This document shows positions 1 to 10,200 of a stretch of DNA of 64,000 nt, in pieces. The notes beneath the pieces are model-generated. The model was given only the letters and a program-made list of their open reading frames with translations. It searched no databases and was not told where the DNA came from. Position numbers and translations under genes: made by a program. The number at the start of each line of letters is the position of its first letter. The first letter of the stretch is position 1. This DNA is from Euclidia mi (Eukaryota; Arthropoda; Insecta; Lepidoptera; Erebidae): assembly GCA_944739405.2 (NCBI GenBank), contig OX123193.2, positions 24,107,516-24,171,515 of the forward strand, written 5' to 3'.

Positions 1-492
1 CTACCAGAAATGGTCGAGAATATATACAGCGAGGGTGGTGTTTGTTAAAAATCTATAGAATCGCTTCATTTCCCCAGCCCCGTTTTGCGTGGCTTGGTTT
101 AGCGGAGAGCGGTGTTAGAGCATATTAAAAATAATGCGATGAACAAACAGGCAGAATTTACTATTCCATTTTCTGGTCACCTCTGCAAAGAACTCACTAC
201 AAAACCCAACTAAGTATCCTCGCATCGCTCAGTGGCGTAGCACTTCTCTGGTGGAAGATGTCGCATCGTTAGTTCGTTACACAGTTTTGTTACTCATCCT
301 CTAATCGCTCAGCCATCTAGCGTGGAGCCTACCTCTGGTGGAAACGTTGACTGAGCATCTTAATACCTTGGTCAGGGTTAGGTTATCCTGGTTGCATCCA
401 AGACTTTCGTATTGCAACCTGTGGTCCACTTACTGGTCTAACCAGATTTGACGGTATATAACCTTTTTAATTAAAATGATTTTTTCCCCCAG
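1..492. other. Intron or flank of the upstream threonine dehydratase copy
   Basis: No coding exon could be recognised before the acceptor at 491-492. The only identifiable content is a SINE fragment at about 365-470, listed separately. The stretch is presumably the last intron of the gene whose final exon follows, but its donor lies outside the window or is not visible. Confidence 0.4.
365..470 (-). repeat. SINE fragment (GATGATGATGAA-tailed family)
   Basis: Read on the minus strand this matches the 3' body of the SINE that is complete at 59972-60372: the same order of 'gttagaccagt', a 'ggacc' stretch, 'gtcttggatgcaacc' and 'gggataac'-like sequence. It is 5'-truncated and diverged. Confidence 0.6.
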
Positions 493-645
493 ATGACTGT
501 AATGTGTGAAACTCGTGGCTGGCGACACGCGGATACTATAAAAAACGTGATGAATAAGCTCTTCCCCGGCGTATGCAACTTTTCAGATGAATTTGAGACT
601 GCTCAGTACAAGTGCCAATGCTTCCCTAAAATATGGAATATTTAA
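493..645 (+). CDS. Threonine dehydratase-like, last exon only (upstream tandem copy)
   Basis: An exon of 51 codons begins directly after a pyrimidine-rich tract and AG (491-492), in phase 0, and ends at TAA 643-645. Its product aligns along its whole length with the last exon of the complete gene at 12320-12469: both begin with a V/M-x-V-x-C/V-E-T-R-G core, followed by a His-Ala, a Lys/Met-rich helix, and a C-terminal C-x-C motif (CQC here, CPC there). The family role is pyridoxal-phosphate deamination of threonine or serine; this part is the end of the C-terminal ACT-like regulatory domain. Same strand, order and phase as the next gene, so this is the tail of a tandem paralogue whose other exons lie left of the window. 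It could be a relic, but the exon itself has no stop or frameshift. Confidence 0.75.
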   Translation: MTVMCETRGWRHADTIKNVMNKLFPGVCNFSDEFETAQYKCQCFPKIWNI

Positions 646-1140
646 TTAGATTTCGGTCAAAGACCTCGTTAACACATAATTTTTCACTTTGAAAAATAGT
701 AAACTCGCGTCATTGCAATCAAACTTATATTGTGTCTCGTTACCTGTCCTGCAATGCGCAAATCAACAAAAAATCTTAGTGATCAGAGACATCTGTAAAG
801 TCCTGTTTTATGGTCGGTATCTAGGTACTTTACTCATTTAAGAAATCAAAATTGATCAAAATGGATATTGTTTGATGTGTATATAAAATATAGAATTTCA
901 AGTACTTATGATATATGTTTTATTTTTACATAAATATTTAAACTTAAACGCACACAGCGTTAACACTTCTAACAACATAACACACACATTGGCGCGAGGC
1001 ACAACGACGGGCTCAGCGACTCGCGCGCCCCCAGTACGACATATCGATCACACGTTGTTTATATCAATTTACAAACCTATTGTAGAACCTGGATTATACT
1101 TACTACCTTTTCATCATACAGTCCACTCTTTTATTTATCT
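646..1140. other. AT-rich intergenic DNA, nothing identified
   Basis: This lies downstream of the first threonine dehydratase stop. No recognisable gene, RNA or transposon was seen. Confidence 0.4.
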
Positions 1141-1305
1141 GGCCCTATCTACGTGTAGATTTGGAGATCATCTGCATATAGGTGATAGCAACAGCGAAGG
1201 TCATTTGAAATAGAATTTAAAACAATTGCGAAGAGTAGAGGAGACAACACGCCACCCTGGGGCACACCAACAGTTATGTTACACCAACATACAATACCTC
1301 ATATA
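1140..1305 (-). mobile_element. LINE reverse-transcriptase fragment
   Basis: On the minus strand this encodes the stretch around G-V-P-Q-G-G-V-L-S-P and the Y-x-D-D region. It is clearly homologous to the longer fragment at 3565-3861, with the same words about 2.5 kb apart. Small indels break the frame. It is a second, shorter copy of the same non-LTR element. Confidence 0.65.
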
Positions 1306-1315
1306 TTAGATTGCA

Positions 1316-1545
1316 TCGTTGGTCTCGCGGCATAAATGTGCTACAATCTCGTCGTCGGGTTCGATTCCCGGATCGGGCAAAGTGTTATTGGATGTTTCCG
1401 TTAGGAAATTCTCAGTAGCAGCACGGAGTCTGGTAATGTGCCCGGTACGGCAATAGGCTCGCCCCTATTACGTGGGACCTAAAAATTAATGGCGAAATTT
1501 TTGCGTGAGTCTATAAATAAATAAAAATAAATAAAAAATATACTT
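1316..1545 (+). repeat. tRNA-derived SINE
   Basis: A pol III B box (GGTTCGATTCC) lies at about 1358-1370 after a degenerate tRNA-like head. A body containing 'cagtagcagcacggagtctgg' follows, with an A-rich AAATAAATAAAAATAAATAAA tail at about 1513-1540. The tail and B box identify it as a retroposed tRNA-type SINE rather than a tRNA gene; the acceptor stem does not pair. Confidence 0.7.
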
Positions 1546-1800
1546 AGTAGAACGGGAAGAAACTAGAAATATCATAATGTATTTGATAGGTAGTACTCCT
1601 TAACTAAGGATTTGAACCTGGTTACCGTCTGAGCATGTCTTTTAATTAGGTAAACGGTAATGCATTCCATAGACGAACAGCTGTGACAGAAAATGGTTTA
1701 TCATAAAAGGTTGTGAAATGTACCGGTATGTATCTTCAGTTTCATATTTTCTGATGACCTTTAAATAACGGTTATATAACAATAATGTCCTCCTGACCGA
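1546..1800 (-). mobile_element. LINE C-terminal/3' fragment
   Basis: The minus strand reads a typical non-LTR C-terminus: 'F-S-V-T-A-V-R-L-W-N-A-L-P' followed by 'L-K-D-M-L'. It continues, across an inserted SINE, from the fragment at 2160-2395. Stops are present, so it is a fossil. Confidence 0.6.
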
Positions 1801-2155
1801 TTTCGGCCACGGCGGCTTGTCTATATATGAAACTTGCCAACTGCGCGGGACATATTATAGTGCACAAGTGTGTGCACATACACAAGTGCACTCTCTATTC
1901 CCTCACTCTGGGACGCCATATGCGACACGACCGGAGAGAGATTGGGCGCAGGACCAACGGCTTAAAGTGCTTTGCGAGGCACGGGGGTGTGACACCGCCA
2001 ACTCCCTGACTCCGAACTTCTATTGGATAAATCCTAACAGAAAAACCCAATATCACTTTTTGTTCGACCCAGGAATCGAACCCAATGATCTCATGATCCG
2101 CCGTCGCTTACCTACAATACCGCAGGACCACAGAGGCAGTTATGCATATCACGAA
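1797..2155 (-). repeat. tRNA-derived SINE inserted in a LINE
   Basis: The B box in reverse (GAATCGAACCC) lies at about 2075-2085, with the head at about 2090-2150. A body with 'CCCGTGCCTCGCAAAGCAC' on the minus strand runs leftwards and ends near 'GCCGCCGTGGCCGAAATCGG'. It separates two parts of one minus-strand LINE, so it is younger than that LINE. Confidence 0.65.
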
Positions 2156-2159
2156 GGAA

Positions 2160-2395
2160 TTCGAATCGTCCTTTAAGATAGGAAGGAGTTGAAGGGGTAA
2201 CCACTTGAGCTGTGTTCGAAATTGTGGAACATGATCATATTTGCGTAGTCCAAATATGAATCGTATACAGAGATTTTGAAGGCGCTCAAGTTTGTCTAGC
2301 TGGTTTTCGGTGAGATCTAGATAGCTGATATCTGCATAATCAATAATGGGTAAAAGAAAAGAGTTTGCAAGTGCAATTTTGGTAACCTAATAGAA
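2160..2395 (-). mobile_element. LINE middle fragment (post-RT region)
   Basis: The minus strand encodes a continuous stretch typical of the region after the reverse transcriptase of Jockey/CR1-type LINEs: 'L-L-P-I-I-D-Y-A-D-I-S-Y-L-D-L' and then 'L-E-R-L-Q-N-L-C-I-R'. It sits between the RT fragment (3565-3861) and the C-terminal fragment (1546-1800), in the right order. Confidence 0.6.
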
Positions 2396-2769
2396 GGAAA
2401 GAGGAACCCACCACGCACCCTCGGATTGATCACCCCAACTATTGCAATAGAAAAAGGTTACAATACCGAACTCCTCTAAAAGGATAAGGGATATAGGAAT
2501 GGTATGGGTTCCAGGAAGATACCTGACTTACAGTATCCCGATGGGCAACGACTGGGCTTAGTCGTTGCCCATCGCTCCTAAGGATGCCTCGTGCAGAGAC
2601 GAAACACGTGTCGAAGAACAGTCAACGCAAACAGCAGGTTACAATGGAGTTTGCAATTTTGGTGGCAGTTGGGAAAAAATTCTCTCTCACCTCTTGTATA
2701 TGCAATCGCCACGTTAATGTAGAGTCAGCTGAGACCAGTCGATTTTCGTTGTCATTCTTGCGCTCCCAA

Positions 2770-3358
2770 TAACAATGACCACAAAGCACAAAACAAGCCA
2801 GCCACAGTAGAGAGACAACCTGCTGTCCTCCCATACATCAAGGGCGTGACCGACAAGATTGGTTATATCTTGAAGCGAGCTTCGATCAAAACTTTCTACA
2901 AGCCGCCAACGAAGATAAGCCAATTATTACCATCTGTCAAGAGTCAGTTACCCTTACAAGAGGCCGGGGTTTACAAGATAGACTGTGAGTGTGGGCTCTC
3001 ATACATTGGACAAACCAAGAGAAGCATAGGCATTCGACTAAAGGAACATATAACTGACATTAAACACAAACGCTCGACGAAGTCTGCTGTGTGTGAACAT
3101 GTAGAACAAGGAACCAACCATTACCTGCGATTTGATAAACCACAGATACTCGCAAAAGAACATCGCTTTATTCCAAGAATGATACGTGAAGCTATTGAAA
3201 TTAAAAAACATCCTAATTTCAATAGGGAAGATGGTTGGAATGTTCCTCCAGCTTGGGACCCTGTTATCAGGCTAATGAAACCCAAGAAGGACAAAGTCAC
3301 CAGAAGACATCAAGACACAGTGAGCACATTCTGCGTAGATAGTAACACCAATAGTTGA
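2770..3358 (+). pseudogene. Penelope-like element fragment with GIY-YIG domain
   Basis: An open frame to TGA at 3358 encodes the C-terminal part of a Penelope-like retroelement protein. It has a linker with L-P-Y-I-K-G and then a GIY-YIG endonuclease domain: G-V-Y-K-I, Y-I-G-Q-T-K-R-S, R-L-K-E-H. A C-x-C precedes the YIG part. No reverse transcriptase was found upstream, so this is a 5'-truncated copy. It lies inside a minus-strand LINE, splitting the RT region (3565-3861) from the rest (2160-2395). Residues 'ETSA'-like near 3450 match the usual end of these elements. Confidence 0.75.
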
Positions 3359-3564
3359 AAAATGTTCGGGTACTTTGAGATAACTTTGAAATTCAAGACA
3401 AAGACAAATATCACCTCAGTCTGCCGTGAACATGAATCCTGTAAAGAATTCGAAACGTCGGCTAGTAATAAATTAAAAATGTAGTTTCTAGATCATTAGT
3501 TTCAAATGTAATAACTCAGTGAAACCAATACATCGCGATAAAATCCGTAAACTGTAGTTTAATT

Positions 3565-3861
3565 TCAATGTGTAACATTCGCGTAAACCCAAGAAGATAC
3601 AATGACCTGGGTTTTAGAGGGATTGACTTTAAGCCCAAAGGATTTGCTCCAACTGCTGATACGCATCAGGTCACTGTTAATGCCACCTATAGAAAACGAC
3701 ATTTGCGTCAATGGCGATTGCGTGTAGATTTGGAGATCATCTGCATAGAGGTGATAGCAACAGCGATGGTCATTTGAAATATAATTAATAGCAATTGCGA
3801 AGAGTAGAGGAGACAACACGCCACCCTGGGGCACACCAACAGTTGTCTCACCAACATACAA
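3565..3861 (-). pseudogene. Non-LTR reverse transcriptase fragment
   Basis: A minus-strand frame of about 98 residues contains G-V-P-Q-G-G-V-L-S-P-L-L-F and the catalytic Y-A-D-D followed by L-Q-I-Y. A fingers/thumb stretch ending N-P-S-K-T-Q follows. It is the catalytic core of a Jockey-like RT without the 5' half. Together with 2160-2395 and 1546-1800 it forms one element broken by later insertions. Confidence 0.75.
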
Positions 3862-3869
3862 TACCTCAT

Positions 3870-4296
3870 CATTAATACCTCTACTTTAAACGATCTAATT
3901 ACTTATTTGCAGTAATAATTTAAATGTCGTCATGCCGTCTTCAGAAATAAAATTTAGCCTTTCACTATACTACCATCGACTTCCACCTCGTTATGTAATT
4001 ATCCTTATATATTTATGTAGCAGCTTCCCAAATGTTCATTGATTACTGTCGTTATAAGTACATTCATCGTCTGTGTTTCATATCTTGGAACCTGTGATCT
4101 AAACGTTTTTCGTCTTTGAATAAATATCTATAATTTATAGACATAGAAAGAAGAAAAGCAAATCATTGTGATGTGCCAAAATTGACATTTAATTTCAATA
4201 ACTTGTAAATCTGTACAAAATGGATAAAAAACAACAAACAATATAATATTGAAAAAGTAACATCCAAAATCCTACACAACTACACTAAAATTTGTA
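3870..4296. other. Upstream region of the threonine dehydratase gene
   Basis: This AT-rich stretch lies between LINE debris and the first coding exon. The promoter and 5' UTR are expected here, but no TATA box or initiator stands out clearly. Confidence 0.35.
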
Positions 4297-7200
4297 ATGT
4301 CTCGCAGAAATGTAAGTACTTACCTAGTTATGTCCCTCTTTCTACCAATTTAATTACCTACATCTAAGACTACAGAACATGTTTGTTAGATCTGTGACCT
4401 ACATCATCAAGAATCGTCAGGGTTTTGAATAAATGATAACCACACTTTATGTCCAAACAAGGCTCTCAATTCAATTGACCAAGTTTATTAAAATTGTAGG
4501 AAGATTTCGACGAAAATTGTGATCCCGATAATCCAAAAATTATCAAGCTCGAAGATGTGGTGGAAGCGACACAAAGGATAAAACCTCACATTATAACCAC
4601 TCCGTGTATGGTAAGAATCTCACACAGCCTGCCGGGCGGTGCCGCGGTCCACTGCTAGGTATAGGCCACTCCTACTGTGCATGACAATAACGTTATGAGT
4701 CAATAGGATAAGATTTATGAAAGAAAACTACAGCTTCGTCGCACATAATATATATTACTTTACTGGACACTAGTAGCGTCGTCTTTGGGCAAGGCAACCT
4801 TCGACGTCCGTAGCTCCGAATGAAAAGCCCTGAACCTCAACCGACTAGCTTTGAACTAAAGTCGGTGTTGCCACTAACAACGACTAAAAATTTTATAAAC
4901 CGGTGTTCCCGTATTCAAATACTTAATTACCTTGTCTACGCTAACATTTAGCATAGGTAATATAATAATATCACGCTAGCTAAACTGGTTGGCAAAGAGC
5001 TTTAAGGAGAGTTTTCCGTCTGGTCTCAAAGCTACTATTTGCTTCTTGTCTTACCCTTAGTGTCTTCTTACGCTACCCGCATGAAATGAGTAGTGGCTTT
5101 TAATGAGTTGTGATGTATTAACTTGTTGTTGGAGTCTGTTTGGCAGTGTAACTAATTTAGTAAGTGGAGATTTGGTAATTATTAACTTTTATAGAGCAAT
5201 GCGATCTGGTATTCCCAAACTAAAAGGTAATTTATGCATACCATCAACCAACACAGTTCATCAGTCTCAAGATATAGGGTGTCTTACTCCGACGACTTAC
5301 CGAGCTCTACAAATTCACAAAGAAAGTGACGCATTATGCTACCACATTATGCAGTTAATGTCATATTTGTTCTATCTTTTGGTCCTCTGTCCAGAGGACA
5401 TCACTATGATAACCAATATGATAAATAGTACTATTATCGAATCCTCCGTCGTACTCTAGAAAAGTTTACCAAATTCAAGAAGCGATTTATTTCAAATAGA
5501 ATAAAATTTAATCATAATTTCAGGCAGCGCATACTCAACGAGAGTTTGGAATTTATATACATTATAAACTGGAAACGTTGCAAAGGACGGGCAGGTAAGT
5601 AAGCACTAATCCAGGATATCATCGTAATCAACCCCGTTGCCCTATAAATTAACTGTCCTAGTTTGCGTTGGCAGAAATCACATCTCTTTCGAGAGCGTAG
5701 ACTACTCTCAAACATGTCAGTTTTTTCAAGATATTTTCCTTCACCGTTTAGCACCGATTATAAAATTTCTACATAACATAGATAAGTCATTAATGCGTGC
5801 CGTGGATTCAAACCCTCAGCGAAGCAGTCTTTTAGTCTTTCCGCTCAGCTATAACTGCTTCTATTGTTGTCTTTATTTCACATTTCCGTGCAATATATAA
5901 AATATAGACTCTAGATCTAGGGCTAATGATAGGTCTATGTTCAGAGCCTTAAGGGTGGCCTATATTTAGCAGTGGACGTCTTTCGACTGAGCTGACCATG
6001 ACATAAAATATCTTTTTTTTTTAGTTTTAAAGAACGGGGAGCACTGAACGCTCTTTTGCAGTTGCCTGCTGACAAGAAGAAGATTGGAATAGTTATAGGC
6101 TCAACAGGCAACGAAGCCTTGAGCTTCGCGTATCACGCGGGCAAGATGAATATACCCATAACAGTAATACTGCCCAATATTGTGCCAGCCACGAAACACC
6201 AGCACTGTCTCAACTTAGGTGCAAAAGTAATTAGACATGGAAACAACCTAAGCGACTGCCAAAAATATGCTCGTGCTCTTGCTAAAGAGAAGGGACTCAC
6301 GTATATAAATGGGCAAGTACACATATTAAGATTTTATAATAAATTTTGTGGGAAAACGCCCACGCGGCAGGCGCCCATGACGATGGACTGACGCTCTCCG
6401 CACCAGCCTTGACACTACCGTGTTCGATGCTTTTCACTCGGCGCGGAGCACCACTCGGTTTTCTCATCAATATGGAAACTGAAGCGAGAGGAACATTTTT
6501 AAACTAATAATGAACCCTCGTACTCTCTGAACTACTTTGCTTCTCATACTGAACTTCTTTGCATAGTTTGCGCCAAACTTTATAATCATTTTTAAACATA
6601 ACATCAATTTATTTGTAAACATAGGTAGGTAGGTCACAATGGTATGAGATAGTACATATAACTTGTATTACTATGCTTTGCCATGTTGCGTACAAATATC
6701 AAAAGTAGTAAAAATGTTTTTAAACTTACAAATTAAGATAGTTGACTAATATTTTAACTTTGTGATGCAGATATACCTAAATGTCAATTCTAGTATTTTA
6801 GACCATTGTATATTTTTATTATATATCAAGTCAGATTGAAATAGAAATGTCATTAAGGTAGTTGTTAATAGAGTAATAACATTTTTTTATTAAAATAGAA
6901 TGCAGAGTCCTTTAAAATTTTATCAAATCAAGTGTTTTTATTGCATCTGGCAGTTTATTGAATATTATCTGACCCATACAGAAAAAGCTTTTGTATTTTA
7001 AAGCTGTGCTTCGTTCTGGTATTTCGAGTTCTAGTTTGTTCTTATCGCGTAATTTTTTGTAATGACTTTTAAAATCTATTTTATATAAGTCTATGTTGGT
7101 CTTTACAAATATACTAACCTCATAGATGTACAAAGAAGGTAGTGTCAAAACTTTTTAACTTTTAAATATAGGTGCACAGCTTTCTGTAGGATGCAAACCA

Positions 7201-10200
7201 CACTTGGCTCGAATTCATCTCTTTTGGGCCGTAAATGCAAACTGTTTATGGACTGAGTTGCCTCAAAAGATTATACCATATCTGAGTAGGTACTGATGCG
7301 TCGTAGCTATGGTATGCCAGCAAAACGGATTCCATGTTAACAATTTTGGACAGCTTATATAAGTGCGGCTAATAGGTACAAACATTTATTCACTCTTTTA
7401 CAAATTTCCTCAAGTTGTGGTTTCCAATTTAAATTACTATCTATAATTATGTCCAAGAATTTAGTACCAGTTACTACTTCTATTTTATTTCCTTGATAAC
7501 TGATGTCCAGTTGTCTGCATGGGATTCGCTGATGAAAGTGCATGATTTTTGTTTTGCTAAAATTTATAACCAGTTTGTTCTGGTTTATCCAGTGTATGAT
7601 ATTATTGAATGTTCAGTTTATTTCATTTTCATAAGCTATTGGATCGTCACATTTTATTATCACTGTACTGTCATCAGTGAACAGTACCATAGGATGTTTT
7701 ACATATCTAGGCAGATCATTGATATAAAGCAAGAACAGTAGTGGCCCCAATACACTACTTTGTGGCACTCCTTGTTTTATTATTTTACTGTTCGAGCGGT
7801 ATTTTCTATCCTGTCCACTTTTTGTACATATTTGCGTTATTTCTACATACTGTTTTCTGTTACATAAATACGATTTGAGCATTGACAGTACATTGCCTCG
7901 CATCCCATAGTTTTCCAATTTATTTAATAATATTGAATGGTCCACATAGTCGAAGGCTTTCGACAAATCTATATACACAGCACATACAGGGTTCTTATAA
8001 TGTTCCTGAAGTTGGTGAGTGCTCTCGTATTTCACGATTTCAAAGATTGTTTATTGCGTAACTGATTCACGTGTGGTCAGATTGCTACGTTGTCTACGTT
8101 GTACTGCTTGCAATTATTGCTAAATTAAATACCGCCACAAGACAGAATTTACCATAAACACACGTACTGCGGATTTGATCGTTATCCACCCGATCATATC
8201 GAGCCGTTAAACGGGCAGCAGCATTTTAAAATTATACATTTAAAATAAGTAGTAGGTATATACTTATCAATGCTTTTATTTTCAAAGTGAATCGAACCTA
8301 ACTCCAACTTACACCACTACATTCAGCTGGGTTTTAAATAAAGTTAATTTATAAATGCAGACGTGATCACCCGAACGTCCTCGCCGGTTACGGGAGTCTC
8401 GCCTTAGAAATTCTGGACCAGACGCCTTTTGTCGACGCAGTTATCTTGCCTCTCGGCAGCGGTGGCCTGGCTGGGGCCATTGGTACTGTTATCAAACATC
8501 AGAAACCATCTTGTCTTGTTTACGTAAGTACGTTATGTTATCTCAATTCAAAACGTAATGGTGAACATTACACAGAATATAAGAATAAAATGTAAAAGCC
8601 GGAACAAAGATTTTCACTTTATAGTATGAATACATACGTTGCAACTCAGTGAAAAAAATATTGAACTGGCATCAATAAATCGTTTTTCTTTTTTTCGATT
8701 GATTCTATTGGCGTCAATGCACTCGTAAAGTTAGAAAAAAATTATAAAAGAAAATAGCCACTCGCGCAGCGCGCTCAAAATTAAATTTTACTAGAACCAG
8801 TGTACTTACTCTTTTTGGTTACACCCACAACCGCACTGAAGATTTTATTTCAATCAAACATCAAAACTTTTAATGCGCGAGCAATTGGCTATCGCCTATG
8901 GAATAATGTATTATTTTTAATTAATGGCTTATTTATTGTATGCAGGGAGTGGAACCTGAGAACCTGCCAATATTTTTCCAATCTTTGGAGAAAGATGAAC
9001 CACTGACTAGTATCCCATGGAAAGCAAACCTCGCGGGCACTTCAGTAGGAATCAACAATGTTGGCATTAATGGCTTCGCAAATGCAAAGGCGCACTTGGA
9101 CAAAGTGGTACGAACTATCATTACTCATATATTATAAGATCGAAAGGATATCCACTTTAGCTTATTAATTCGTGTCCACTAGGTACTGACCGTTGACAGA
9201 CAGGGACGCTAGAAAAAGTATGGAAATGTTCCTATCGACAAATGATCCATCCGTGACTCCGATTGCAAAGACTTTCGGCCCAGTTTCAGTTCTGTGAAAC
9301 TGGGCCCGAAAGTTGTGAGAAAGAACAGTTTTTGTTAGCTACTGAACGGTTTTTCATACAGCTTGCCAGACATATATTTTATACATTAGAATGGCACGTT
9401 TTGTCCGACAATCAGGCAACGAAGGAAACCGACATCCAGGCGGCTAGAGTCTAGAGGCTAGAGTCGTAAGCAAAAGCTAATTTAAATAAGAGTCAAGTAA
9501 AGTAAGAATCGCCATGTTTCCAATCAATTTACCTACTAATTTGGTTTCTGAAACCGCAGTGATCAATGATAAACAACTCTGTATTCCCTCTTCCTTTTGA
9601 TATGCTGATAAAATTTGTATTGTTTCTGCACATCGAGCTTATCAGGTATGATGTTCCATACCTCAGCTAAAGCACAAAGCTTTAAAGCAGTAAACTTATT
9701 TTATTACATTTAAATAAATTGTTGTTATTTGCAGCTTCTCGTGAAAGATGATTGGATAGCTCGTGCATTATTACACTTGGCAGAGAGAGAGAAATTCATA
9801 GTAGAAGGCGGTGGAGCTCTTACGTTGGCTACCATTATTGGAAACCTTGTACCTGAATTAAAAACAAAAAAGTATGTACCCATACATTATTTTGCATTAG
9901 TTACATCAGGGCCTTCCCGTCCATATGATGACACGAGCAGACTCCCAAACGCCGAGAATCAGGAACTCAGGAGATTCTGATGCCGAGAGTCTAGCGCTGA
10001 ACGGGATTTTAAGTGACTCATAGAGACGCTGAAAAATTATTACGGTGCAACCTAAATCATGGCTTCTGAATAGAGAGATATCATGGCTCTTAGAATATAA
10101 TGGAGTACCTACTCAAAATTTTTCATGTTTTGTAATTACTTATATTTTAGCTCGTTTCGCTAAACAAAACGAAAATTTAATTTCATTTGCATCTGACAAG

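Noticed and set aside
5103..5459. 119-codon open frame in the threonine dehydratase intron
   Set aside because: No recognisable domain and it lies between well-supported exons of the same strand; most likely chance.
6313..6391. Reading threonine dehydratase exon 4 on to the stop at 6391
   Set aside because: The continuation loses family similarity at 6312 and would remove the G-S-G-G-L loop; the GC-donor splice restores the family sequence.
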